A stretch of 64,000 nucleotides of DNA from Paraburkholderia sp. CNPSo 3274 (GTDB lineage Bacteria > Pseudomonadota > Gammaproteobacteria > Burkholderiales > Burkholderiaceae): NCBI RefSeq assembly GCF_024206475.1, contig NZ_JAMBPR010000045.1, forward strand, positions 1 through 64,000, in the 5' to 3' direction. Below the pieces are notes generated by a model. That model had not been told where the DNA came from. It saw only the letters and a program-made list of their open reading frames with translations, and did no database searches. Shown here in pieces: positions 16,930 to 25,424 of this stretch. Each line of letters starts with the position of its first letter. Positions within the stretch are counted from its first letter, which is position 1. The position numbers and the translations under genes were made by a program.

Positions 16930-18171
16930 TCATTCGAGCGCTGCGCCGCAGCGTTCGGGAATCAGGAAGAGGGTCGCGAGAATGTCGAGCACGTAGATGG
17001 CGGCGAGCATGCCGAGCGCCGCCGTGAAGGAATAGCGCGCGGCCAGCGCGCCTACGGCGAGCGGCCCGAAGCCGCCCACGGCGCGGCCGATGTTGAACAG
17101 CACGTTCTGCGCAGTAGCGCGTGCCGCGGTGGGATACAGCTCGGAGATGAGCGCGCCGTAGCCGCCGATCATGCCGTTGACGAACACGCCCATTGCCGCG
17201 CCGCCGATCAACAGCGCGAACGGCGTGGAAAGCTGCGCGTAGACGAACACCATGACCACGGCGCCCGCCTGATAGAACAGGAACGCGGGCCGGCGGCCGA
17301 ACCGGTCGGCCGCGATGCCGAAAAGCCAGATGCCGAGCGCCATGCCGGCAACCGTCGCGGCGGTCCACAGCCCCGACTTCGTGAGCGAATAGCCGAAGGA
17401 CTTCGAAAGGTACGCGGGCAACCAGATCATCAGCCCGTAGTAGCCGAAGTTCTGCACCGAGCACAGCACGGCCACGCCGATGCTCGCGCGCGCGGTGCGC
17501 GCATCGGCCACGAGCATGCGCAGGGCGCGCGGGCGCTCGGCCCTGGCGGCAGTGGCCATGCGCTGCGCATGCGCGACGAAAAGCTCGGGCTCCTCCACGC
17601 GCCGCCGCACCACGAACGAAACGACCGCCGGCAGCAGCCCGATGGCGAACATGCCGCGCCAGCCGATCAGCGGGAGCAGCAGCGGCGTGAGCAGCGCCGC
17701 GGCCAGCACGCCCAGTTGCCAGCCGAGTCCGACATACGACGACGCCCGCGCGCGCAGTTGCGCAGGCCACGCCTCGGCAACGAGCGCCATGCCGATGCCG
17801 AACTCGCCGCCCAACCCGATGCCCGCGATCGTGCGGTAGACGAGCAAGTCGCCGTAGCCCCGCGCAAGCGCGCACATGCCGGTGAAGACGGCGAACAGCA
17901 GAATGGTCCACGTGAGCACGCGCACGCGACCGTAACGGTCGCTCAAAAGGCCGAACACGATACCGCCCACCACCGCGCCGACGAGCGTCCATGTGACGAG
18001 CGCGCCCGCCTGCGCGCCGGAGAGATGCAAGTCGGCGCTGATCGCGGGCAGCATGAAGCCGAGCATCAGCAGATCGAAGCCGTCCATGGCGTAGCCGAGC
18101 ACCGAGGCGACGAGCGCACGCAGGGCGTGGCCGCGCGTGGCGGCGGCTGGGTTGGTAGAAACGGCGGTCAT
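16930..18171 (-). CDS. MFS transporter (sugar/aromatic-acid-type permease)
   Basis: Major facilitator superfamily permease, 413 aa, about 12 membrane helices. The cytoplasmic loop motifs are clear: GLLSDRYGRVRVL between helices 2 and 3 and GIAADRFGRRPAF between helices 8 and 9. The N-terminal region (YAMDGFDLLMLGFMLPAIS) has the D-G-F-D signature frequent in the aromatic-acid/H+ symporter and related groups. The substrate cannot be assigned. It is a single gene, divergent from pyrE, 380 bp from its start. Confidence 0.9.
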   Translation of the reverse strand: MTAVSTNPAAATRGHALRALVASVLGYAMDGFDLLMLGFMLPAISADLHLSGAQAGALVTWTLVGAVVGGIVFGLLSDRYGRVRVLTWTILLFAVFTGMCALARGYGDLLVYRTIAGIGLGGEFGIGMALVAEAWPAQLRARASSYVGLGWQLGVLAAALLTPLLLPLIGWRGMFAIGLLPAVVSFVVRRRVEEPELFVAHAQRMATAARAERPRALRMLVADARTARASIGVAVLCSVQNFGYYGLMIWLPAYLSKSFGYSLTKSGLWTAATVAGMALGIWLFGIAADRFGRRPAFLFYQAGAVVMVFVYAQLSTPFALLIGGAAMGVFVNGMIGGYGALISELYPTAARATAQNVLFNIGRAVGGFGPLAVGALAARYSFTAALGMLAAIYVLDILATLFLIPERCGAALE

Positions 18172-18550
18172 GTGGGCAATCCTGGGAAACGTGCGCGCAC
18201 GGGGAGCGCAAACCGGCGTGAGTGTAAAGGCGTGGCTGGGCCGTCACAACCGCGATACAAACCGCGCGAACCGCAGCGCCGCTGGCGTTCGCACCCCCCA
18301 TCCCTGTCGGCGGTTGCCCGTGCGACTCGTCGGCAGTCGTCAAGTCGGGTAAAATACCGGCCTACGCGCGCAAGAGAAGCCGTCCGGACCGGGCGAGTCG
18401 CCTTGACCCCATGCAGTGAGGGAGGTCAGACGATCCACGCCTTTCGGGCCGCGCACCGCAGGCGCCGAAGCCACGCTTCGAGCCCGCCGTGCCAGCGCCA
18501 CCGGGCCACGCGCCCATCCTCCTCCCGCACTCATATCCAAGGATTCGCCC
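18172..18550. other. divergent intergenic region upstream of pyrE
   Basis: 379 bp between the MFS gene start and pyrE. A possible -10 (TAAAAT, 18350-18355) exists, but no matching -35 at normal spacing. No convincing attenuator or U-tract hairpin was seen before pyrE. An AAGGA ribosome-binding site lies at 18538-18542. Confidence 0.35.
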
Positions 18551-19237
18551 ATGACAGGCTACGATCGCCAGACGATCTCGGACGCAACCGCGAAAATGCT
18601 GCTCGAAGTGAAGGCCGTGCACTTCAATGCCGAAAAGCCCTTCATCTTCACTTCCGGCTGGGCGAGCCCGGTCTATATCGACTGCCGCAAGCTGATCTCG
18701 TATCCGCGCGTGCGCCGCGGCCTGATGGAAATGGCCGAAGCCACGATTCTGCGCGACGTCGGCTACGAGCAGATCGACGCCGTGGCCGGCGGCGAAACCG
18801 CGGGCATCCCGTTCGCGGCATGGCTCTCCGACCGCCTGATGGTGCCCATGCAGTACGTGCGCAAGAAGCCGAAGGGTTTCGGCCGCAACGCGCAGATCGA
18901 GGGTCTGCTCACCGAAGGCCAGCGCGTGCTGCTCGTCGAAGACCTGACCACCGACAGCCGCAGCAAGATCAACTTCATCAACGCGCTGCGTACGGCCGGC
19001 GCGCAGGTGAACCACTGCTTCGTGCTGTTCCACTACAACATCTTCAAGGAAAGCGTCTCGGTCCTGAAGGACATCGACGTCGATCTGCACGCGCTCGCCA
19101 CGTGGTGGGACGTGCTGCGCGTCGCCAAGGAATCGGGCTACTTCGAAACGAAGACGCTCGACGAAGTAGAGAAATTCCTGCATGCACCGGCTGAGTGGTC
19201 GGCTGCGCACGGCGGCGCAACGTCGGCACCGCAGTAA
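18551..19237 (+). CDS. pyrE: orotate phosphoribosyltransferase
   Basis: Catalyses orotate plus PRPP to orotidine 5'-phosphate in de novo pyrimidine synthesis. 228 aa. The family start region (FNAEKPFIFTSGWASPVYID) and the PRPP-binding loop region (VLLVEDLTTDSRSKINFINA) are both present; this loop variant is typical of one proteobacterial PyrE group. The ATG at 18551 has an AAGGA ribosome-binding site; an upstream in-frame extension from 18416 has no family match. Confidence 0.95.
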   Translation: MTGYDRQTISDATAKMLLEVKAVHFNAEKPFIFTSGWASPVYIDCRKLISYPRVRRGLMEMAEATILRDVGYEQIDAVAGGETAGIPFAAWLSDRLMVPMQYVRKKPKGFGRNAQIEGLLTEGQRVLLVEDLTTDSRSKINFINALRTAGAQVNHCFVLFHYNIFKESVSVLKDIDVDLHALATWWDVLRVAKESGYFETKTLDEVEKFLHAPAEWSAAHGGATSAPQ

Positions 19238-19268
19238 ACGCACGAGCTCGCACGAGTGCGAGCGCATA

Positions 19269-19309
19269 GCAAAAAGGCCATCTGCCTCCTGGGCAGATGG
19301 CCTTTTTGC
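19269..19309. terminator. bidirectional intrinsic terminator after pyrE
   Basis: GCAAAAAGGCCATCTGCC, loop tcctg, GGCAGATGGCCTTTTTGC: a perfect 18-bp stem between convergent pyrE and the response-regulator gene, with A and T tracts inside the stem base. Confidence 0.93.
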
Positions 19310-19350
19310 TGGCCTGTGTAGAGGGGTAGAGCGGGTGTAGAGCGGCCGGA

Positions 19351-20058
19351 TCAATGCGCCGGTTGTGCCTCGCCGCCATCATCCGGCACATCGGGCGTAT
19401 GCGAGGAGAGATTGAGCAAGCCATTGCTCTGCGCGTACTGGAAAAGTTCGGAGTCTCGTTCGAGTCCGAGCTTGCGCATCGCCGTGTTCTTTTGAGTACT
19501 AATGGTCTTGATACTCCGGCTCAGCTTTTCGGATATCTCTTTAATCGTCATGCCCGAAACAAAGAGTCGCACGACTTCGAGTTCTCGCTTTGAGAGAATC
19601 ACTTCATCGGTTTTCCCGCCGCTGTTGATACGCAATTGATCGAGCGCAATCTTCACCTGTGGGCTCATATATTCGAGATTGCGGCTCACATGCTGCACCG
19701 CGAGGCCGATGTGGCTTAGGTCGTCGGATTTGTGCACCACTGCGATCACACCGAGCTCGCGGAGGCGTTTGAGCAGCGCAGCATTTTCGAGCATCGTGAG
19801 GACGACGATGGGAACGTTCGGGAAGTTGCGCCGCAGGTAGCCGATGAGCGGCAAACCGTCGCCGTACTGGCCGCCCGGCATGGCAAGGTCAGTCACCAGC
19901 ACGTCGCAGGGAACCGTTTGCAACGCCTTGACGAGTTCGGTGGACTGGCGGGCACGGCCAACGACCTGGATCCCGGGAAAGCTGAGCAGTGCATGTTCCG
20001 CACCAAACAAGATCACCGGATGATCGTCGGCGACTACGACCCTGATTGGCTGCTGCAT
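19351..20058 (-). CDS. NarL/FixJ-type response regulator (RcsB-like)
   Basis: DNA-binding response regulator, 235 aa. The receiver domain (about 1-125) keeps the acidic pocket VADDHP, the phospho-acceptor Asp in VTDLAMPGG and the Lys in VVHKSDD. The C-terminal LuxR-type HTH (about 150-215) reads LSKRELEVVRLF and GMTIKEISEKLSRSIKTIST. The overall pattern resembles the RcsB branch. The ATG at 20058 has a GGAGGGG ribosome-binding site; the longer frame adds 50 unlikely residues. No histidine kinase gene is adjacent, so it is an orphan regulator here. Confidence 0.9.
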   Translation of the reverse strand: MQQPIRVVVADDHPVILFGAEHALLSFPGIQVVGRARQSTELVKALQTVPCDVLVTDLAMPGGQYGDGLPLIGYLRRNFPNVPIVVLTMLENAALLKRLRELGVIAVVHKSDDLSHIGLAVQHVSRNLEYMSPQVKIALDQLRINSGGKTDEVILSKRELEVVRLFVSGMTIKEISEKLSRSIKTISTQKNTAMRKLGLERDSELFQYAQSNGLLNLSSHTPDVPDDGGEAQPAH

Positions 20059-20328
20059 TACCCCTCCGTGTAGGCATACCTGCTTGTTTCTCCGGCGCGC
20101 GGCCAGTCCACATTTCGCTTGTTGTTTCTGGCGTCCGACGGCGCCACGTGCCCGAGCAGGAGAATATACGACTATAGCGGAATCCTCCCGCGCACTCGGT
20201 GCGCACACGGGCGAAAGCTCGCTCGCTTATACCGCTATATTGGATCAAATTCGGACTCGGGAACAATTCAAAACTTTCCTTCAGGACAACGTGGCCCGAA
20301 TTTCACAAATATGCAGGAGAACTCGCTG

Positions 20329-20922
20329 ATGCGCACTCCATATGACTTTCAGCCTGGTTGCATGCGCCGCGCACGCGTATTCGCGTGGCTTGCGATGGCG
20401 AGTGTCGTGACGACAGCCAACTTAGCCTGCGCAGATGAAAACAACTTCACGGTATCGAGCGCCGATTTCAGCGATGGCGGAAAAATCGGCCCGCGCCAGG
20501 TCTTCAACGATGCGGGCTGCAATGGACCGAACCAATCACCCAGTTTGACCTGGCGCAATGCTCCTGCAGCCACGCGCAGTTTTGCCATCACGATCTTCGA
20601 TCGCGACGCGCCAGGACACGGCTGGTGGCACTGGGCCGTCGCGAATATTCCGGCGCGGGTAACGAGCCTGCCGGAGAACGCCAGCGCCGCGGGCGCGCTG
20701 CTCAAGCTCGGCGCGATCGAGGCTCGCAACGACTTCAACATCGACGGCTATGGAGGACCGTGCCCGCCGCCGGGCAATCCCCATCGCTACGTCGTCACCG
20801 TCTACGCGCTGCGCGTCGATACGCTCCCGCTCGCGCAAGGCCGCCCGGCAGCGCTGTTCGATCGCGAGATCAGCGGCTTGACGCTCGGAAGCGCACAAAT
20901 CACTGTGACGTACGGCCGCTGA
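20329..20922 (+). CDS. YbhB/YbcL-family (PEBP/Raf-kinase-inhibitor-like) exported protein
   Basis: Phosphatidylethanolamine-binding-protein-like fold, 197 aa. An N-terminal signal peptide is visible (CMRRARVFAWLAMASVVTTA ending near LACADE), so it is probably periplasmic. Family blocks: NGPNQSPSLTWRNAPAATRS, FDRDAPGHGWWHWAVANIP and GYGGPCPPPGNPHRYVVTVY, which contain the ligand-pocket residues. The chosen ATG at 20329 is 10 nt from AGGAGA; 20311 and 20362 are alternative starts. Bacterial members have no firmly established role. Divergent from the response-regulator gene. Confidence 0.88.
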   Translation: MRTPYDFQPGCMRRARVFAWLAMASVVTTANLACADENNFTVSSADFSDGGKIGPRQVFNDAGCNGPNQSPSLTWRNAPAATRSFAITIFDRDAPGHGWWHWAVANIPARVTSLPENASAAGALLKLGAIEARNDFNIDGYGGPCPPPGNPHRYVVTVYALRVDTLPLAQGRPAALFDREISGLTLGSAQITVTYGR

Positions 20923-21084
20923 CCGGGAGCGGTTGCGTGCCGCGAGCGCCTCGGCCCTTACGGGTAAGCCCCGATTTTTTTCCAGACGCGTTCACACGCG
21001 CGTCCGCATGACGTCTTAAAATACCGTTCCAGCACCGCCCTGGGTGATGGCGCCCCGCAATCCCCCGCGTTCAGAGAGACTGAG

Positions 21085-22032
21085 ATGAGCACGAAAGTTT
21101 TTGTCGACGGACAGGAAGGCACGACCGGCCTGAAGATTTTTGAATACCTGTCGCCGCGCACCGACGTCGAGATCCTGCGTATCGACGATGCAAAGCGCAA
21201 GGACGTCGAGGAACGCCGCCGTCTCATCAACGCTTCGGACGTAACGTTCCTGTGCCTCCCCGACGTCGCCTCGCGCGAGTCGGCCTCGCTCGTCGAGAAC
21301 GATCGCACCGTACTGATCGACGCGAGCACGGCGTTCCGCACCCAGGCCGATTGGGCCTACGGCCTGCCCGAGCTGACCAAAGCCCAACGCGACAAGGTGC
21401 GCAAATCGAAGCGCATCGCGGTGCCCGGTTGTCACGCTTCGGCGTTCATTCTCGCAATGCGTCCGCTCGTCGAAGCTGGCCTCGTCGCGCCGGATTTCGC
21501 CGCGCACAGCTACTCGCTCACGGGCTACAGCGGCGGCGGCAAAAAGATGATTGCGGAGTACGAAGCGGGCGGCAACGCGAAGCTCGCGAGCCCGCGTCCG
21601 TACGCGCTCGGCCTCACGCACAAGCATTTGCCGGAAATGGCGGTGCACGGCGGCCTGAAGTCCGCGCCGGTGTTCACGCCGATCGTCGGGCCGTTCTACA
21701 AGGGGCTCGCGGTCACGACCTATTTCTCGCCGCAGCAGCTCACGCGCGGCGCAAAGCCGCAGGACGTGCAGGCGCTCTTCGCCGAGTACTACGCGGGCGA
21801 GCAGTTCGTGCGCGTGGCTCCGTTCAACGCCGATGAGAACCTCGACGCCGGCATGCTCGACGTTCAGGCGAACAACGACACGAACCGTGTCGACCTGTTC
21901 GTGTTCGGCAACGACGAGCAGTTCGTCACCGTTGCGCGCCTCGACAACCTGGGCAAGGGCGCATCGGGCGCGGCGATCCAGTGCATGAATCTTGCGATTG
22001 GCGCGGCTGAAAATACCGGCCTGAATGCCTGA
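21085..22032 (+). CDS. argC: N-acetyl-gamma-glutamyl-phosphate reductase (type 2 ArgC)
   Basis: NADPH-dependent reduction of N-acetylglutamyl-5-phosphate to the semialdehyde in arginine synthesis. 315 aa, the shorter type-2 form. The start region (STKVFVDGQEGTTGLKIFEY) and the catalytic Cys in VPGCHASAF are clear, and SYSLTGYSGGGKKMI is a conserved substrate-site block. The beta-proteobacterial genome usually also has a long-type argC elsewhere, which cannot be checked here. It ends at a terminator. Confidence 0.95.
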   Translation: MSTKVFVDGQEGTTGLKIFEYLSPRTDVEILRIDDAKRKDVEERRRLINASDVTFLCLPDVASRESASLVENDRTVLIDASTAFRTQADWAYGLPELTKAQRDKVRKSKRIAVPGCHASAFILAMRPLVEAGLVAPDFAAHSYSLTGYSGGGKKMIAEYEAGGNAKLASPRPYALGLTHKHLPEMAVHGGLKSAPVFTPIVGPFYKGLAVTTYFSPQQLTRGAKPQDVQALFAEYYAGEQFVRVAPFNADENLDAGMLDVQANNDTNRVDLFVFGNDEQFVTVARLDNLGKGASGAAIQCMNLAIGAAENTGLNA

Positions 22033-22059
22033 AGCAGCGGGAGTTGCCGCGCAAACAAC

Positions 22060-22087
22060 AAACCGGCTCGCGGAGCCGGTTTTTTTA
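22060..22087 (+). terminator. intrinsic terminator after argC
   Basis: AAACCGGCT, loop cgcgg, AGCCGGTTTTTTT: a 9-bp stem with a 7-T tract, 28 bp after the argC stop. Confidence 0.92.
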
Positions 22088-22130
22088 CGCTCTTACGTCC
22101 TGCCTTGCGCCGATGCAAGATGCACAGACG

Positions 22131-22159
22131 AAAAAAAGCCCGCCAATGTTTGGCGGGCT
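22131..22159 (-). terminator. minus-strand terminator for the degenerate receiver gene
   Basis: On the minus strand, AGCCCGCCA, loop, TGGCGGGCT, then seven T. It faces the opposite way to the argC terminator and lies 117 bp beyond the stop of the receiver gene at 22276. Confidence 0.88.
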
Positions 22160-22275
22160 GAATCCATATCAGAGGAGACATGGAGGAGACAAGAAGCAGT
22201 ATATCGACTAGCGTGATGCAATGCAACATGTAAAGTAGTGCGCACCCTGAATGTTGCGCCACAACAACATAGCCG

Positions 22276-22641
22276 TCATTGTCCTGTCATCGACAGGATG
22301 AACATCAACTGATCGAGCCCCACAGGCCGCACGAGGTGCACGTCGAAGCCCGCCGCAAGCGCCTCGTCGCGGTGGCGCGATTCGCCCCAGCCGCCGAGCG
22401 CGATCAGGAGCGGCACGCGCTCGCCGCTGACCGCGCGCAATTGCCGCACGATCGTTCCGGGCTCGTCCTGCGCGAGCGAAAGCGCCACGATCGCCACGTC
22501 GGGCGCGCCGCGCGCGGCAAGTTCGAGCGCCTCGTCGAGCGTGCGGGCCGCAGATACGCCGTAGCCAAGATCGGTCAGCAAGATGCTGAGCCCATCGAGC
22601 GACTTCTCGTCGTTATCGGCGATCAGGATGCGCGTCTCCAT
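22276..22641 (-). CDS. degenerate single-domain receiver (pseudo-response regulator)
   Basis: CheY-like receiver alone, 121 aa, with no output domain. The ATG at 22641 has a strong AGGAGAA ribosome-binding site. The fold pattern is intact (TRILIADNDEKSL, APDVAIVALSLAQDEPG, IALGGWGES, AAGFDVHLVRPVGLDQL) and resembles receivers of hybrid kinases. The phosphorylation residues are not intact: the acceptor Asp position is Ala53, the conserved Thr/Ser is Gly83 and the conserved Lys is Arg105; the acidic pair reads D-N-D. Phosphorylation by the usual route is therefore unlikely. It may act by protein binding. The gene is monocistronic with its own terminator. Confidence 0.82.
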   Translation of the reverse strand: METRILIADNDEKSLDGLSILLTDLGYGVSAARTLDEALELAARGAPDVAIVALSLAQDEPGTIVRQLRAVSGERVPLLIALGGWGESRHRDEALAAGFDVHLVRPVGLDQLMFILSMTGQ

Positions 22642-22893
22642 CCGCCGTTCTCCTACCCTGAAATTGGCCTCGCAGGCAGAGCTGCCGTTGTATCTGGTAC
22701 GTGCCCTGTCGTCGTCATCGGTTCCCCGTCCCCATCTCGCGGACGGCGCCGCCAACCCGGCCGCCGTCCATCGCGATGCGCCACATTGTGCTCAGCCGCC
22801 CTCCGGGTCTTTGTGCGTCACCGAGCGGTCGTCTGAAGATTTTGATCGCAAAACGTCCGCGAACGTTCGCCGCGCCTCATTGTTCCCCGGTAT

Positions 22894-23766
22894 TCAGCCG
22901 CGGCCCGCGCGCCGCGCGGCCACCTTGCCGAGCACGGCGAAATCGCACTCGCCATCGCCGTGCGCCACGGCTTCGAGCAGACTGTCGCGCAGCACGCTGG
23001 CGAGCGGCATCGGCGTCGCGGCGGCGTCAGCGGCGGCCAGGGCGAGCCGCACGTCTTTCAGGCCGAGGCGCGCCTTGAAGAGCGCGGGCTCGTAGCGCCG
23101 CTGCGCGATCATGCCGCCGTAGCCCGCATACACCGGGCCCGGGAACGGGCCGCCCGTCACGACGTCGAGGAAGTCGCGCATCGCGACGCCATAGCCGTCG
23201 AGCAGCGCCGCCGCCTCGCCGAGCGACTCGACGGCCGAAGCCAGCATGAAGTTCGCGGCGAGTTTCATCACGTTCGCCTGCTGCGGCACTGCGCCGACGC
23301 GCCACGTTTTCTGGCCGATCACGTCGAACAGCGGCTGCACGCGGTCGATCGCTTCGGACGCCCCTGCCGCCATGATCGTGAGTTTCGCCGCCTGCGCGGC
23401 GTCCGGGCGCCCGAGCACAGGCGCCGCCACGTAGTGCAAGCCACGCCCGGCATGGGCATGCGCAAGCGTTTCGGCCAGTTCGACAGAAATGGTCGCCATG
23501 TTCACGTGCACGAGGGCGGGCTGTGCCTGGTCGAGCAGCGTCGCGTCGATGACTTCGCGCAGCGCGGCGTCGTCGGCCAGCATCGAGAGCACGGCGTCGC
23601 CGGCAAAGGCCTCGCCCGGCGTGCCGACGATGCGCGCGCCCGCGTCGGCAAGCGCCCGCGCCTTCGCGGCCGTGCGGTTCCACACGCGCACCGTGTGGCC
23701 CGCCTTCAGCAAATTGCCGACCATCGCGCCGCCCATTTCGCCAAGACCGATAAATCCGATGTCCAT
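22894..23766 (-). CDS. NAD(P)-dependent beta-hydroxyacid dehydrogenase (3-hydroxyisobutyrate dehydrogenase family)
   Basis: 290 aa. The N-terminal Rossmann domain starts at residue 1 with IGFIGLGEMGGAMVGNLL and a dinucleotide-phosphate-type VWNRT loop. The catalytic Lys lies in ANVMKLAANFM, and an all-helical C-terminal domain follows. Members act on 3-hydroxyisobutyrate, tartronate semialdehyde, 2-hydroxy-3-oxopropionate or succinic semialdehyde, and the substrate cannot be settled from sequence alone. The ATG at 23766 follows GGAAGGAG. Divergent from the Mut7-C gene. Confidence 0.9.
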   Translation of the reverse strand: MDIGFIGLGEMGGAMVGNLLKAGHTVRVWNRTAAKARALADAGARIVGTPGEAFAGDAVLSMLADDAALREVIDATLLDQAQPALVHVNMATISVELAETLAHAHAGRGLHYVAAPVLGRPDAAQAAKLTIMAAGASEAIDRVQPLFDVIGQKTWRVGAVPQQANVMKLAANFMLASAVESLGEAAALLDGYGVAMRDFLDVVTGGPFPGPVYAGYGGMIAQRRYEPALFKARLGLKDVRLALAAADAAATPMPLASVLRDSLLEAVAHGDGECDFAVLGKVAARRAGRG

Positions 23767-23905
23767 CGCCTGCTCCTTCCATAAAAACGAGGGGAAACCC
23801 CGAGGAAAGGTGCAGTACAGCACAAGACGGGCCGCGCTGCAGGCCGGCTCTCACGCGGCGCGAACGCTCGCACGCGCTCTGGCAGGCGGTGCGATACTGC
23901 TTTGC

Positions 23906-24724
23906 ATGGTCACCGCCACCTTCCGCTTTTACGAGGAGCTGAACGACTTTCTTGCGCGGCCGCTGCGCCGGCGTGCGTTCAGTTGCGCCTGCGCGCGCAA
24001 CGCCACGACGAAACACATGATCGAAGCGCTCGGTGTGCCGCACACGGAAGTCGAGCTGATCCTCGTGAATGGCGAATCGGTGGGTTTCGACCATGCGCTC
24101 GCGGACGGCGACCGCGTGGCCGTCTACCCGAAGTTCGAGGCGCTCGACATCCGGCCACTGCTGCGCGTGCGCGACGTGCCGCTGCGCGAGCTGCGCTTCG
24201 TCGCCGACGCGCATCTGGGCGGCCTCGCGCAACTCCTGCGGCTCGCCGGTTTCGATACGCTCTACGACAACCACTTCCCCGACGAGGAGATCGAAGCGCT
24301 CGCCGCCGCAGAGCACCGCGTCGTCCTCACGCGCGACCGCGAGCTGCTCAAGCGGCGCACCATCACGCACGGCTGCTACGTGCGCGCGCTCAAGCCGCGC
24401 GCCCAGGTCCACGAGATTTTCGAGCGGCTCGACCTTGCGGCGAGCGCGCGGCCGTTCCGGCTCTGCCTCATGTGCAACGCGCCACTGCGGCCGATCGAGC
24501 GCGCCGCGGTGCGCGAGCGCGTGCCCGCCGGCGTCTACGATCGGCAGACGCGCTTCGTGACCTGCGACGTCTGCCGGCGGGTGTTCTGGGAAGGCTCGCA
24601 CTGGCAGCGCATGCGCACGTTGATCGACGGCCTCACGCGCCCCTCGGACGAAGCGCACGCGGCACACGATCGGCACGACCGCCACAACGGCCATGAGGGG
24701 CCGGATCGCGGCGACGACGCATAG
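23906..24724 (+). CDS. Mut7-C ubiquitin-like/RNase domain protein
   Basis: 272 aa. A ubiquitin-like N-terminal domain (about 1-85: TATFRFYEELNDFLA, LILVNGESVGFDHALADGDR) is followed by a PIN-like Mut7-C RNase domain (FVADAHLGGLAQLLRLAGFD, VVLTRDRELLKRR) with acidic catalytic candidates. A treble-clef zinc ribbon (CLMCNAPL, CDVCRRVFW) and a low-complexity His/Asp-rich tail complete it. Similarity to the C-terminus of metazoan Mut-7 suggests RNA cleavage, but bacterial members lack defined substrates. The ATG at 23906 is the first that gives the family N-terminus. Confidence 0.85.
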   Translation: MVTATFRFYEELNDFLARPLRRRAFSCACARNATTKHMIEALGVPHTEVELILVNGESVGFDHALADGDRVAVYPKFEALDIRPLLRVRDVPLRELRFVADAHLGGLAQLLRLAGFDTLYDNHFPDEEIEALAAAEHRVVLTRDRELLKRRTITHGCYVRALKPRAQVHEIFERLDLAASARPFRLCLMCNAPLRPIERAAVRERVPAGVYDRQTRFVTCDVCRRVFWEGSHWQRMRTLIDGLTRPSDEAHAAHDRHDRHNGHEGPDRGDDA

Positions 24725-24841
24725 TGGTATTCACGGGTACCCGATGCGGCTCGATGGCGCTCAAGAGCCAAGTCGCCGCGATGGACGCACGCAGGCGTTT
24801 GCGTACAATGCGCGCCATCGCCCAACACCGGAGCACGACAT

Positions 24842-25126
24842 ATGTCCATGAAGAAAACCGACCTTGAAAAGAACAAGGCGATGAAACTGATGCAAGCCAC
24901 GAACAAGAGCGGGCCCGACCGTTTTGGCAAGGGTTCGGCGCAACCGGCGCTGGATCGCCGCGAACAGCGCAAGCTGGACCAGGCGCAAGGGCTCGTGCCG
25001 TTTGCGTGCAAGCTCAACGCCGATCTCGTCGAGAAGCTGAAGGCTCGCGCCGACGGTCACCCGGGCGGCGTGAGCGGCCTGCTCACGGAATTGCTGGAGG
25101 CTGGGCTCGCACGCGACGCGTCCTGA
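24842..25126 (+). CDS. small conserved protein with ribbon-helix-helix-like C-terminus
   Basis: 94 aa. The first half is Lys/Asp/Gln-rich and polar. The second half (about 52-90, PFACKLNADLVEKLKARADG, then GVSGLLTELLEAGL) has the strand-helix-turn-helix spacing of MetJ/Arc-type DNA-binding proteins. That assignment is inferred from the pattern only. A GGAG at about 24831 serves as ribosome-binding site and a strong terminator follows. No toxin partner is adjacent, which argues against a simple toxin-antitoxin role. Confidence 0.65.
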   Translation: MSMKKTDLEKNKAMKLMQATNKSGPDRFGKGSAQPALDRREQRKLDQAQGLVPFACKLNADLVEKLKARADGHPGGVSGLLTELLEAGLARDAS

Positions 25127-25152
25127 ACGCCGTCTCGCCCGCCGCGCGCGCA

Positions 25153-25186
25153 AAAAAAAGCCAGAGCATCTGCTCTGGCTTTTTTT
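25153..25186. terminator. bidirectional intrinsic terminator
   Basis: AAAAAAAGCCAGAGC, loop atct, GCTCTGGCTTTTTTT between convergent small genes. Confidence 0.94.
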
Positions 25187-25202
25187 ATGGCTGAAGGGCG
25201 CT

Positions 25203-25424
25203 TTAGTTTGCCTGGCCCTTGTCTGCCGTACCGGAGGCCGATGCGCCTTCCGACACAGCGGCACGCTTGCCGTGATGCTTGAGTTGCTTGTGTTGCTTCT
25301 TGGCCTTTGCCGGCGCGCTGGCTGCCGGTGCGGTTGCAGCGGGAGCCGAAGCGTCTTGTGCGAATGCCGAAGCCGTAACCAGTGCGAACGATGCTGCGAT
25401 GAGCGAGGCGAGAATCTTTTTCAT
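25203..25424 (-). CDS. small exported Ala/Lys/His-rich protein
   Basis: 73 aa. It has a textbook signal peptide (MKKILASLIAASFALVTASA with a cleavage site after AFA), then an Ala/Pro-rich linker and a basic stretch (KAKKQHKQLKHHGKR). The mature part is about 50 residues, low-complexity and probably unstructured, in the periplasm. Similar short Ala/Lys-rich exported proteins are common in Burkholderia with no known function. A GGGGAA ribosome-binding site precedes the ATG at 25424. Confidence 0.75.
   Translation of the reverse strand: MKKILASLIAASFALVTASAFAQDASAPAATAPAASAPAKAKKQHKQLKHHGKRAAVSEGASASGTADKGQAN

Noticed and set aside
24842..25126. Classical toxin-antitoxin pair
   Set aside because: No small toxin gene overlaps or adjoins; only the RHH-like pattern is supported.
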